Below, in pieces: positions 19,912 through 34,128 of a stretch of DNA of 64,000 bases. Position numbers and translations under genes: made by a program. The notes under the pieces are model-generated. The model was not told the DNA's origin. It did not search any database and saw only the letters and a list, made by a program, of their open reading frames with translations. The stretch is from positions 131,310,732 to 131,374,731 of the forward strand of contig OZ023273.1 in the NCBI GenBank assembly GCA_964007475.1. Reading direction: 5' to 3'. This DNA comes from Hybos culiciformis (Eukaryota > Arthropoda > Insecta > Diptera > Hybotidae). How positions within the stretch are numbered: the first letter of the stretch is position 1; each line of letters opens with the position of its first letter.

Positions 19912-22900
19912 AAGTACATTTAGTTATTTAATTTATTTTCTATGATCATAAATTATTAGTTTTTCCAAAACTTTACCAAATTTCTTAAATTAGATTGAAG
20001 GTATATTTAATTTTTTTTAGAAGTTTGATCTATTTTCGTTCTACTCTTTCCTAAATACTAAAATGATTATTATCTTCATGGTTTCTTGGCTTCATGGCTT
20101 CATGGCAGGATTTATATCGCATAGGCATAGTGTTCATTGTGGCATAGCAATGAGGAAAATGTTTAAAAATATATGTTGGTACATGTATTTTGAACTTTTT
20201 TCTGAGCACTTTAAATACCCATAAATAACTAAAAATTTATAAAAATTAGAGTAAGGCACATATATAACATTTGTGGTTTCCCCAGAGCTCAGAGACATAG
20301 AAATTTAGAATTCTGAAAGAAAAAATTTCATCCTTTTCTAAAAAACAAAAAATTATCTTCTCTATAATATCGATTTATATTTTGATGCTGATGATGAATA
20401 CCCAAAAGCATTTTACCACTCAATTTTTTTAGATTGAATGAATTTTTTATTATTTTAAATTTTAAAATACGGTATTCTATTTATCTATTTATTATTATTT
20501 TCTGTTCTGAAATATGTATAAGTTATTATACCAACAAAAATTTAGTTTCTCTTCTGAAGGTTCAAGAGAATTAGTGGCCCTATTCAGTATTTTAAAATAA
20601 ACTCTTTTCATATTCAAGAATCCAGTGATCTATTTGCAATTTCTGTAGTAAACTTTAAAACCTAGCTCCTTTAAATATTTTCGGGTTGATTTAGTTGCTG
20701 AGTTCATAAAATATTATTTATAGTATAATGAATAAATTAGTGAAGGGAAATTATTATATTAATGCTTTGTTAACATAATCATATGAGAATAAAATAAACC
20801 GGTTAACATTTTGGAATTTTTTTCGATTGATTTCATATGAAGGAAATTTTAGAAATCTTTGTATAATTTAGAGATGCAGATGCATTTTTTGAAGATTTAA
20901 AGTTTGTAATTATGTTTATGCGTCTTACGATGACGTATTAAATGCATTTTTAAAACAATTAGATACTCTAAAAATAAATTATTTATCTTTATACATTATT
21001 TTACAATATTTCTTATTCTGAGGTGTTAAAAAAAATTATTTTAGATATCATTGATTATAGATAATACTATTCCCTGAACGATATCGAAAAAAAAAATTTC
21101 ATTACCGCTATTTGACATTAATCAAACTTTATATTATGGTTATATGCCATTCAAGAGCTACTTTCATAATGGAAAATATATTCAGTTACGGTTGAATTAT
21201 GATTCTTATATTAGAGGAAAAAATTATTCGAACCATGACGGAAAGTATCCAAAATAAAATGCGTCAATTTTTTTGAAATTTCTTTTTATAACTTTATTTA
21301 AATAATATTATTTTCTTTAAATAAAATTAGGCTAGCTCATCAATAATATTGCTTCGCGATTATAAAAAAAAAATAATTTCTATAATTGTTACAGAACATT
21401 TTTAGTTCCTATTTTTATCTCAATTTTCAGATTTATTATTTTTTTTATATCTGATAAGGAAATGAAGTTGCTAATTTTTTCTTTCAAGATTTATCGATAT
21501 TCACGTTAGCGATACTTTTGAACACGATATATTTTGATATTTATGGATTTGCATATCGATAATTTCGAGGACATCGAGCATTCGTATTTTATCAATCACT
21601 TTAACATTTAAATTATTTTGTTTTTAATTTTTGATCACGTAAGCTTAGTACAAATTTAATACCAGGACCACTAGTCATTATGTCTTTGGAACTCCTCAAG
21701 TTTAAATGCTTTAAACTTATGAGTTTATTTTTTAATTTATTTGAATATCTGACAAAATAGCCAACTGAGAAATTTCGTAAAATTCACAAAATTTATAATC
21801 ATCAAAATCATCTTGTACGTTATACTTTTTTTTGTGACATCCAAAATTTTGTTTCGATCACCTCGGTATACACTATGAATAGATATTTGAACTATTTTAG
21901 CCTTAAAAATTAAACTGTGGCCTTAAAAATTTTAATTCACATATTAAAAATGTAAAACATTTTTATTTTTTGTTGAAATATTTCTATGTTTTACATTTTT
22001 ATTTACATTGTCATGCTTTGGTAATGTTAACCTATGTAAAAAAAATTGTTTGTGGAAATGAAATAAATTTTTTTTTTATTTTGAAAGAGGATTCTTTTAA
22101 TTTTTTAATGTAGATATTTTGAGCTGATGAATACATATATATATTTTATATATATATGTAGTCGTATATATATATATATATTTTTTTATTTCAACCGAGT
22201 ATTTTATAGATTAACTTCGAAACATAAATAGGAAAAATTATTTTAAGTGAACTTGTTATAAATAAGAATGACTGCCACCATTGAGGATAATTAATTATTT
22301 AAAAAAATATAATGAAAAGCAATAAGAACATTATACATTTTATATACTTTTATTATTATTTTTAATTTAAAATTCTTTGGGGTTTTTCATTTCATGTTCA
22401 GAGAATTTATTATTAAGGGTGACTAATTATTTTACTTTTAATATTTTTCTTAAATATTTTTTATTTATTATCATGTTTTTTATATATCAATGTAAAATAT
22501 GCAATTTACATTAATATAAAAATTATATACATTTTTTTTTTTTTAATTTTGGTTTCTGAAAATTTTAATATTTCAGAATTTTCTGCTTTCATTCTATTTT
22601 ATAAGATAAGTCTAAACTAATTCGGTTGAATACAATAGCAATCTTGTGCAATTTTGTGAAATGAAATAAAAAATAATAATTTATATCTATGTGCTATCTA
22701 TAGTATATCTAGTGTATAAAAAAGTCACACTTTTAACATTTCTTAGAACTCAATGTAACCCAAGTGCAAAATTTCTATAAAATTTCTTCTAATTTAACTT
22801 TTTACGACAAGGCGCGGCGCAGTGCGAAATGACTACACCCGTCAGCTGCTTTAAATTGATATCCGTCATAAGATTTTATAAGTTCCATTCTAATTCTAGT

Positions 22901-24546
22901 GTAGGTGTAAACTTGAACAGATGTAATATGATCAAAAGATTACTGTCAAAATTTTGTATATTTAAATAATTCTGTTCATTTAAAATTTCTTTATTTTAAA
23001 AAAATTATGTACATGTAACATCAAATAGACATCTCTGACAAATGTGACATCTAAAACTGCGACCCAAATAGGGAAAACTGTTCTGGGCATCAAAAAATAA
23101 ATAATAAATAGAATCAGATTGCGGAATTCGAATCTCAACTTTTAAAATCCTTTTCCGTCATTTCATTGGTGAACGAATCTTATTTCTACAGGTTCTGTAC
23201 ACGGAACTTCTTTAAGAACTCTAAATTATATTTATATTTATATAAAACAAAAAAGGGATTTAAAGTAAAACACAAAAATCATAATGCTCATAAATGCATT
23301 TCATATAAATTTTTATTATTATTATTATTTGGACATGTTAACTGGAATAAAATTAATTATTCCAATTAAGTGAATCACAATAATATTAATATTGAGTGAA
23401 AAATGATTTGCGTGCTTGTAAAAAATTCTGTCATTCAACTTAACAAAAATTTAACATCCTTAAATTAAATTAAATTAAAAAATTAAACATTAAGCTTTAG
23501 TTATTACCCAGGAAATCTATTTGTAAATGTAAAAATTATAGAATTTTTTTTAGTATTATTTAATATAATATTTTAGTGTCATAAATAAAAGCAGGTGTCA
23601 AGAATTTAGAATCGCATTCTTGTAATATCCTTCAAAAACTTTCTTTTTTTTTTGTATTCTTCTATAAATTCTTTCATTTGTTCACAATTTTTATACAAAA
23701 AACTAGAATGGTTGGTACAAATTAAGAAAACAAAGATTATAATTTGAAAGAAAATAATTTGCAAGACGAAAACAAAAAAATTAAATCTTTCGTTTTCAGA
23801 TATCATTAATCTCAATTTATATAGAAATTTTTTAGTTATACCGGAGGTTCTATTAAAATTTAGTATTATCCATCTAAAATGTAATATTTTATCATTATTT
23901 GCATTATTTTGGGTAAAAGAAATTATAATACACACGTAATAAAAATAAATAAGTTTATTACACTCAAAGGTAAAAATAATTTTATTACAAATTTAATGAC
24001 AAATTTTGTAATTTTTTATTTTTATTAATAAACAACTCCCGCAGTGTCACTATAAAGAGAAAATGGGTTGCGCAACTATGTGAAATATTAAAAAAAAGAA
24101 GGTGAATTTACACAAATACGGAACTTTGATAATCCTTTAACCAAATAGGGTAAGAAAATGGTAATTCAAATAGTTCTAGAATTAATTCCAAGTATTCAAA
24201 TAAAATACAACATATATATATATAGCTTTGTATTGTGTTGGGTTGCGAGCTGATAACCAATTGACCGCCTTTTGTAATTAAAATTTGTTCCACGAATCGA
24301 AAGAAATTACCATTCTGTAAGTAATCATTTCAGTCGGGATTTCGTTTGTAAATCATTATTTTTGTTAATATTTGATTGTATATGAATTATTTATACAGTT
24401 TGTTTGGTTTTTAACATTATATTTATATGTATAGAGTTAAGTAAATATGTATTTAATAACCCTTGACTTAACTTTAATTTAAAACCAAAATATGATCTAT
24501 TTAATTGACTTTATTGACTTTCATACCAGAATGTTTAAATTTCTAA
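19912..24546. other. Long AT-rich stretch without recognised genes
   Basis: Mostly A/T-rich DNA. TA microsatellite runs lie near 22137-22183. A TATCGATA-rich patch at about 21490-21560 resembles the patch at 49807-49890 and may be an old hAT subterminal region. 22806-22850 is locally GC-richer, but no frame or splice pair stands out. Confidence 0.55.
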
Positions 24547-24553
24547 ATTTTAC

Positions 24554-24770
24554 CATAGATTAAGAATACACCAAGATGGGAAGCTTCATACAACATTATT
24601 TTTGGTATTTTTAAGTCAATGTGTTAGTAAAACAAAATAAAATACGTGATAATTATCAATGTACGAAAAGAATTTTATTTAGTTTTACTAACACCTTCAC
24701 AATAAAATACCAAAAAAGACTGAAAAAATGTTGTATGAAACTTCCCATCTTGGTGTATTGTTAATCTATG
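24554..24770. mobile_element. 217-bp foldback MITE
   Basis: Inverted ends start CATAGATTAASAATACACCA and match over about 45 bases with few differences; inner segments (ATACCAAAAA, GTTTTACTAACAC) pair again. It is flanked by the 7-bp direct repeat ATTTTAC (24547-24553 and 24771-24777). The superfamily is uncertain because a 7-bp duplication is not diagnostic. It has no coding capacity. Confidence 0.85.
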
Positions 24771-25105
24771 ATTTTACATAGGTGGTGATAATAAATTTTT
24801 TTTGAAAAATATGTGTTTATTTTTTTTCCCAAAAAAAAAAAATACTATTAATGCATAGTACTGTGTATTTTTGTTGATTATTGAATTCACACCTTATCTT
24901 ATCTATGCTCAAAAACTTCTCCGTGACAATATTAACCTTATAGTTTAATTTTTTATTTACTTGTTATAATTCCTAGAAGAAATTATTACTTAACGAAGAA
25001 AGGAAAAAGAATTTAAAAGGATTTTAAGCGAATAAATTTTTATTCTTTTGAATTCAGTTGAAGGTTTATCTAAAATCTGTATTAATTTCGAATTCATTTT
25101 TCCAG

Positions 25106-25155
25106 GCTTTCATGAGCCATGGAAAGCTCCGTGACTTTAACTTACCAAGCAACAG
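25106..25155 (+). other. Weak candidate 50-bp internal exon
   Basis: TTCATTTTTCCAG ends at 25105 as an acceptor and CAG|GTACTA follows as a donor. The 50 bases between are about half GC in an almost pure A/T region, and only one frame is open, giving AFMSHGKLRDFNLPSN. A second good acceptor (TTTCTTTCATTACAG, ending 25529) would continue the phase for 15 codons to a stop. The minus strand also has a GTAAGT donor word here, so strand is uncertain. No protein family is recognised. Confidence 0.25.
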
Positions 25156-28100
25156 GTACTATTTAAACAGTGTCATTTAATTTTTTAATTTGGTTTTCAC
25201 TAATTTTAAATTAGAAAAATTTAAAAAAAAAAAGTGCCGAATTTAAAACGTATAACTCATACAAAACACATTATCTTTTAAGCATACATCATATTTAACT
25301 ATATGCTGACTTTAATTGAACCCATACATTTTTAGATCGCATTTTATAAAAATATAAGATAAAATATATTCTAAAGAAAAAAAAAAGTATATAGAAAGGA
25401 TAATAAACCAATAACAAAATACCTGGACGTGTTCTTGGCACGCGTGTTGTTTTTTTTTTTATTTAATGTATTTTAATATTTTTAGCTTAGTCTTTCAGTT
25501 TTTTAACAATTTTTTTTCTTTCATTACAGTTCAGATGGCTGGCTGTTGTGTTTATTAAAGACATATTATATATAGTCTGTATATTAACTAGGTTTGTATG
25601 ATAATAATCAAACATCTGTCGTTAGTAAACACTTAGAGAGTTTATATTATTGCGGGAAAATATAAGAAACATGATAAAAATAAAAATTTGAAAAGGATGA
25701 AGACGAAGTGTTTATTTTTTTTTTGTATCAAATTGGATTCTTTTGTACACTGATTGGTAAGTAATTAAAAGTAAAAGTTATTAGAAATATTCTCATTTAA
25801 AAAATAAACAAGATATAAAAAGGATATAAAAAAACATTATTTTATATACAATAGATGAATGATAACATATTACGGTTCTGTATCTAATGAAATAATACAT
25901 AAATATAGCTAAAAGTTCTTTTAAATTAATTAGAAATCAATTTGAATTCTAAAACAAGAAAAATTTATAGAAGCGTTAATACAAAATTTGATATTTTATA
26001 TAAATTAATTTCAATCACATGAGTTGTTTTGAAGGTTTAGGTTGTAAAATTTCACCCTTTATTTCGATCAATCCAAATGTAAGGCTCTATATAGTGTTAA
26101 TAACTGTTTAATAACATTTTTGCCAATTGGTGAATTTGACTTAAGCCACACCCAAAAGAAACAACTCATTATATTGAAAGCCTTAAAATATATTATTTTA
26201 CAGTACTATGTATAGCATTAAAATAGCAAACAAAAATCTAAAATAAAATACAACAATGTAAGTCTATCTATAATATATAATGTGGGAATAAAAAAACATT
26301 TGCCGCCTGTTTGATGTTTACGGCAAATATTTTATCAAAAAAAAAAAACTAAAAACTTGAAGAAGGATTTTATTATATTCATGTTTAACAATTCATTTTG
26401 ATGTTTCAGCTTGATAAGAATGAAATTTCTTTTTTCGTTTTATAACTCACTTTATTTTTTTCGTTATTTTATTAGACATTGAATGTTTTGTTGTTAACTT
26501 AAGCGAAACAAGGAAGAATTAATGAATAAGTTAACAACATGTCCACAATATTAATTAATTTTTCTTACAGAATGAAGAAATGATTTTAATTCTTAATTTA
26601 AACCCTGACAGTTACCGAAATAGAAATAATATTATAAAAATAGTTAAAGTATTAAATTTGTAAGTTTAAGTTATTTTTGTTTAATGTTTTCCATTCTTTC
26701 TGTTTGAGTTCAAGCCAAAAAATAAACAGAATGCTATTAAGGACTTTATTCTATCCTCAACCTCATCATCATTTTATTTTATAAAGCTTTTCTTTCAAAA
26801 CAAGCTCGTAAAGCCATAAAATGCAGATTTATTTCTATGCTAGAGCTGTTATACCATTTACCACATTAATTCGGTATTTGGATGTAGGTATTATATGATT
26901 ATTCAAATATTTTTAACTCATATGAGTTTAATTTTCATAAAAATAACACAGTTTAGATATATTCCAAATTCAAAATACTAAAGAAAATTTAATTATGTTT
27001 ATTCAAAAATATGCATAAAATAAGAATATTTCTAAGAACGTTTATCATCTTCAACGAAAACTTATGATTAAATTCAAAAAAAAAAAATTCTTTCATTTTT
27101 AAAGAAAATATAAAATAGTTTTAATTTTAAAGAACAGTTCCTATCAAGGTAAAATAAATTTTAACATGAAAACATGACTTCCTGATGATAGCTGGAAGTA
27201 ACAATATGAATTTTTAACACTATGAACGATGGAAATAAATATAAATAATATATAACGTATATATAATAAAGACTTAAATGTTTGAAAAAATTTTATATTT
27301 TGTCAGGTAATCTACCATACATAGTAAGTTCACGTCATAATTTTGTTTATTAATTTTCTTTTTTCCATCATAATGTTCGTATCGAAATAAAAGTATATGT
27401 GTTTATTTTAATATGATTGAACTATCTGTTTGTTCTCGGTCTATTACTCGATTACAAGGCAAATTTTTTTCCCATAGAGTTTTATATTAAATAGATCTTC
27501 TTTAACAATCCATATAACTTTAGCCTCTGATTGTTAATATTTATGGGATTATTTCATATAAAATTGAAGTTGAAAACTCTTTGATGTGACTCCACATGAA
27601 ATAATATTCTTTGTAATTTAATAACAAATAAAATAAACTTAATAATTAACCACATGCAATTTGTCCAAATAATAATTTTTAAATACCTTTAAAATTATTA
27701 ACAATCTGACTTAATACACACTATAAGTGTCAGCAAATATAAATTTTTTTTCGCTTTTATTTTCTTATAACAAATGCAAGAAAAATAAAATTCTTGATAA
27801 TTAAAAATGTGAACATTGCGAAGAAGAGAGCGAAATAACTCAAGTAGGCTTAATTGAAGCGAAACCATTGAAATACATATTTTTTTATTAGTTAAGCATG
27901 TTTTTCCAATTAAGCAATTAAACATTCTAATTATATGTATGTTTTTAGCAAAATAAAAAAAATAAATGTTTTTAAATAAACATGAAAGCATACAATACAT
28001 TATGCATACAAGCATAATATATTATAGTTTCGACAAATTGTTTAATTATTATATTCATTGAATGTTCAGCAGATGATTAATGAGAAAATTGATATATTTT

Positions 28101-31100
28101 TGATTATATGAAATCGCGAAATGAATTTCAAAATTTTTAAAAATCATATAGTATCCCAAATTATTTGAATATCAGAGAATATTTATGTTATTTAATTATA
28201 ATTAATTTAAATTTATTATCTAGAAAAAATGTAATGATTTTTCTGTCGATTTTGAAAATTTGTCTGGCATAAATAATAGACTTGATCATCTTTTACTGGA
28301 AACAAGTATATTGATTGTATAACTGATTTGACGAAAGGAATTGCGTGGAAGCCAACCAAAATCAGAATTGAATGAAGACTATTGAAACGAAAACAAGGAA
28401 AATTAGTAAAATAAGCTAGCTTGAAACTTAAAACCCGCATATACTACGGCAGAAAATATTTCATGAAAGAATTTGTATACATACATATTACTATTTTGAA
28501 CTAATATGATATTTGCATTATACAAAACAAACAAATCAATAAATCCCGTGATGACAACTTTCATACTTCAAACTTAAACAAATTTATAAGAAACACCTCT
28601 TATTTTAGTTTCTTAACACCAAATAAAAATTTTACTGATAAAATATAAAATAATTAAACATTTTTGACAGATAATCAACTAAAAAACTCTATACAGTATT
28701 TATTATCTTTTTTTAAGTTGATGTCAATTTTATATATATACATACTCATAATTAATGTTTATTCAATTTCCCCCATTTTTTTTTTTTTTTTAATTTAAAG
28801 AGTTTTCGGCGCATATCTTATTCCATCAAAGTGCGGGTGCTTTAATGATTAAATGTCATGTTATTTTTGTTTAAGATTTTTTTTTTTATTAATTAAGATC
28901 AATGCCATATTGGTCCATTGACTTCATTAGAAAAATAAATGTGTATTGGAAGATTTTTTTTTTTAGCTTTCCATCGAAGGCATATTAATAATTTCCAGTA
29001 TTTGTTAAATAATTTTCTATAAAATATGTAGAGAAAAATATTGAATTGTTGAAGAACTGACACTCTAAAAAATTCATGAAATGTTTACGAAGAAATTATT
29101 AAAAGATTTTATGCTTATTTACTCTTTATTTGTCACTAACTTTTTTTTAATTTATAATACCTAAATTTTTATATAGCATCACATAATGTTGAAATCATTT
29201 CATAATTCTAACCTTCAAAGAACAGCATTCTTTTTATTTTAACACATAAGTTAATATAATGGTCCAAACAACAATATTTATTTTAATAACACCATTTTCA
29301 TCTTTGTATATCAAAATCAAAAGCGATATTAAGAATTTAACTAATATTTAAACAAACATAAATAAAAATTTAATTATCAATTCTATTACTCACATTCTCT
29401 GTTCCCTCAACTCTCACCTTTCATATTATTGAAGTCAAAAATCTATTAATAGTCTCTAATTAGGGAATTAATAATTGTATACATAAACGCATACCTATAT
29501 TTATATAGTAATAAGATTGAATGTAAAATAATACACAACATCATAATTTAAATTTTAAATAATGCCCCAAAAATTAACTAAAGTGTTATGTTTATTTCGA
29601 ACAGACGATATGGAACCATTTATTTAAAGAGTTAAATGAGTTCTTTATTTTTTTGGGGAAATATTTATTTAATAGATATATATAGATAAGAAATGAATTT
29701 ATTGTATTAATAAATTAGAGAAAGGCTATAAATAAAAATAAGTTTTCAACATTCATGACTTTCATAACTTATTTTTGGTTGAATAATGTTAAAATGTTAT
29801 TGAATCTATAATAAATAAAATTTTAAAAAGATAACATAAATGTGCATCTGGCTTACGTGCTGAAAACATGTTATTATAAATTTCTAGTAAAATTATTAAT
29901 TGATTTTAGGGATAATCTCGAAAAGTTGTGAAAAATACCGTATAGATGTACATATTTACATTTTAAAAATGTATATGGTAAAATTTAATTTTATCATGTC
30001 TGCTGGTTATTTTTAATTTTTTGCAAACTTAAAATAAATAAATATATTAATTAATAATATTATATATTAAATAGTTTACGACAAAGACTGTAAATTTATA
30101 TTTTTAATGTATTTTATTATAGGTCAATGTTTCGAAAAAAATGTTAGAGAAGTTAAATATAAATTTTTAATCGAAATTCTGCGATTCATAAACTCAAATC
30201 CTTATTCGCGAACAAATAATTTTAACAGAATTGTATTATAAGTTGAATTCGAGAAAAAGGGTCATTACTGAAGGGTTTGAATTAAGTATATTTAGAAATG
30301 GCTTTCAAAAAAGAAATATTTTAAGAAAACTTTAAAGTACTATACACTAACTTTGAGTTCTATATGAATTGTTATAGAAGGTGAATAATGGTGCGTTAAA
30401 TAAAGCATTATAGTGGTATACGCAATTGTATTTATTCTCGTTGAATATAAAAGATACAAAAGTAACTAAAATGTGCTAGCGTATGATAGAACGCTGAATA
30501 TAAATAAAATGATCCCTATGTGAAATGAAATTATTTGTTGTTTACATCTGATTCATTCTGGTTCACACGAGAAATTTTTTAACGAGAAATTAAAGTATGT
30601 TTTGGAAATGGTAAACAATGGAGTAACAAATTTGAATATAATTTACGTTTGTATCATTGAAATTGGATAATATACTTATCCTATTAAAAAAAAAAGTTTT
30701 GAATTGTAAACTTTTAGTTCGCCAACAAAAAAAAATATAACTCCAAAGAGATGTATATAATTTTGTTTAATTTTTGTTGAATACAATTTTTAAATTTATT
30801 AGCTTTTGAACTTTCTACCTGGTTCTGTTTTAACATAAACTTTCTTATTACTTATTTTATGGAAAATATGAGCATGGACTTTTGGGGAACAAAATTATTT
30901 TTTAGGAAATAAAGTCCATATATTATTGTACCTCCTAGTAGGAGTAGACGGTTATTTGGCAAAATTCTTAGAACCAAACGTCTGCAGTTTGCGCCATTTG
31001 ATATATAATTTAAATACACTTTTATATAAGTATTAATATGCAGCGTTGTCCTCGTCGTCTACAATAACTTATTCTTATAGAGTACTCCGTTTTTCGTTCC

Positions 31101-34100
31101 TTGTTTATTATTAAAAAGCGCACATTTAAACTTAATTATACAACTGAAAATAAAACATTTGTGTTCATGAATTTCGCCTTCACTTCAAATCTTTGTGAAT
31201 AATTTAATATTGAAGCATCTATTATGTAAATAAAAATTTTAAGATCGTTTTGTTATAATAATTTCTTGTAGTTGTTCTCAAGTGCCCTCTAATGAAATTA
31301 TGAAACTTAATTAAATGTTTTTGTTTTAAGTTATTTACTGTCAAAAAGAAATTATTATGTATACATATATATCTATAAATATATATTTTTTTCCCCTAAA
31401 TTTGTAGAGTTTTTTAAGTACTTAATGAAAAAAATTATTTAATTTATAACTTTCTTGATTGCTTTAAATAAAATTAAGGGTTTTTCATTGGTAAACAAAC
31501 AAAATTACCTACCTTTTCTTTTTTTAAGCGATTGCAAGAATTTAAATGTTTTAAAATAAATATTTTAGTACAATATAATTGTTGGTAGAATATTGTTTGA
31601 TGAACTCGGATCGGAGTAAGAAATTACCTGATGTAAAATTTTGTTCTATAGCGATACAAACTATATACATGGTCGAGGTCTTTTGAGAACTGTATTTTTA
31701 ATAATTTAAGTTGAGCTTATTTTCAATAGATTTTTTTTATAATTTTTAGATTTCTCTACCTGAATTTTAAAAATTAATAAGCTTAAGATAACAATTTGGA
31801 ACACTTGTTAAACCATCTAGAGCTTATTTTATACTCTATTTCATTAGACTCAAATTAAGTTCGAAATGACTATCACTTCCAATCGAAATTATGATAATCA
31901 AAATTTCATAAATCCATACACTCTTTTTTCTTTAAAAGTTATATTAAGATATATATACATATATATATTTTAAATATATTTCTTTAATGAATATTATATT
32001 TTACCCATTTTCCTATCCCTATTATATAACAAAAAAAAAATTCTTTAGAAATTTTCATAAACCATTTAATCCTTTATTATTTTTATATTTCATTTTCAGG
32101 ATAAAATCAACTCAATATGATATTTATTTTTTTATTATATCGTATACCTACTTTATATTAAGTTAATCAAACAGAAACCGAATTCAACAAATTGACTTTC
32201 TATATTTATATAAAAAAAAAAAACATTTCGCTTAAGAATTTTGACGTGGGTTTTAAAATTTTTCACCTTTTCATCAACATCAATACACCATAAAAAAAAA
32301 AATTAAATATCTTTATTATGTCAATTTAAATTTAACTGAGTGAAAAATATTCTGACAATAACGTGTATTGTATACATTATTTTGTACACACTGCATTTGA
32401 AGACAAATCAAATAAAAATAATCACTATAATATTTAGATTATTTTTCAATTTTCTGACAAATTTTCCTAAATTTTAGTATTTCTGTTTTTGGGATTATAT
32501 TATTATACTTATAGGTTTTAAAAGTTAACCAAATATTCAGAATTTACAGAAAATTATCAATATGTGCTTAATAGACTAACCAGAAAGGTTGAGGATGACT
32601 TGTAGCAATATTTATTTTAATGTAGCAATATTTAAGTAGAATAGTACCTAATACATATATTCATTTGAATCACGCATGATTCAAATGAAGAAAGTGGATT
32701 CAAAATTCAATTAACAATATCGATCAAGATAATCTGACTTTATGTTCCTTTTCCAAAGTGTCATAACACCAATTGACTTCAAAACCAATTTTTTTCATTG
32801 GTGTTGTAATACTTCACCATATCTACATATAACATGGTGTTCAAAACCACATTGATTAATTTTTTTTATTTTCCTTTGATTAATATTTTTTCAGTGATAC
32901 TCTTTTTTGTAATATGAGTTATTATATACACAACATAGTTATTACATACATACATCAAATTGTTATTGATCTAATAATTAAATTAAAATTTTCTGTTAAA
33001 ATAGCTTAATACTTTCTGCAAATATTTTTCGACTATTTTAATGTCTGAAGGTCTGAATCATATGTATCTTGCCTACCAATTTAAATCATAATATTTCACT
33101 TTAATTTTATTTGCAATAAGAATATTGTTACTTTAAATTTGTTAAACTAACATAGAAATATAATAAGTATAGTATATGCATATAACATACATTATAATGA
33201 ATACTAGTAACATAAATGAAGCCATATAAAAAAGGATTTATAACTAATTTCCTTATTTTTAATTTTATGTGTGAACATTACGGATCTTGAACAAAAAATA
33301 TAATATTAATAATTATATTATGATGAAAAAAAAAATTTCCGTAAACTTACTTATGAAGGGAACAACTTCATTTCATATTTTCTATTTTTAGTTATTTTCT
33401 ATAATATTTTCATTTAACACGTACAATTATATGCATGCATATATATATAGATTACAGCATATTGATTCCATAAAAATATACACCACCAGGTTATGCAAAG
33501 TTCATAGGTAAACATACATGTATTTATTTTTTTTGAAAACAAATAAGCTTATTGATTATGTTTCAAATTTCTCATCCAATATTAAGAATTTACACGTTTT
33601 TTATTTTTGTAAACAATATATCTTTATACAGAGGTAGTGTTAAAATTTACAATTTTCTATAATAATTTTTTTTTTATATATATAATATGGATTCGCGTAT
33701 CAATAACAAAAAGAAAGTATAATTTTAAATTTATTCTTAAAAGTAAATGAAAATTTAATTGTGTCTTCTTTTAATATAATGTTCATTATGTATATTTGGA
33801 TACATAATTTTAAATTTTTAATGTGCTCATTTTAACTTTTTGTTAATGAATGAGCAAAGAACAAGAAGGGACATTCAACGTTTTGTATTCATTACTTCCA
33901 CAGTATTATTTTAATTATCCTCTTTTATATTTTGAACTTTTTGGAATATATCGTGAAATTTACTGAAGCGTTTTGAATCAGAATAATGGAAAAAATATTA
34001 CACCATAAGAATAGTTTAGCTTGCATATTTTTTTAGTAGAATAATTTTTAACTGGAATAACACAATATGTACTTTGTTTTCATAAATATTTTATTTAAAT

Positions 34101-34128
34101 AAAATTATTTTAAAGTCTAGTTAATCCT
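25156..34128. other. 9-kb AT-rich stretch without recognised genes
   Basis: Frames of 61-105 codons here (for example 27698-28015 minus) show no motif. Two hairpins stand out: a perfect 13-bp stem with a 4-base loop at 32660-32689, and an AACACCAAT/ATTGGTGTT inverted pair at about 32757-32816. A candidate acceptor at 25529 is noted under the exon at 25106. Confidence 0.55.

Noticed and set aside
27698..28015. 105-codon minus-strand frame
   Set aside because: Low-complexity hydrophobic and Lys/Ile-rich translation of A/T-rich DNA with no motif; treated as chance.
30925..31049. Roughly 40-codon open stretch LVGVDGYLAKFLEPNVCSLR
   Set aside because: No methionine start, no good splice donor and no recognised family; frames of this length are expected by chance.
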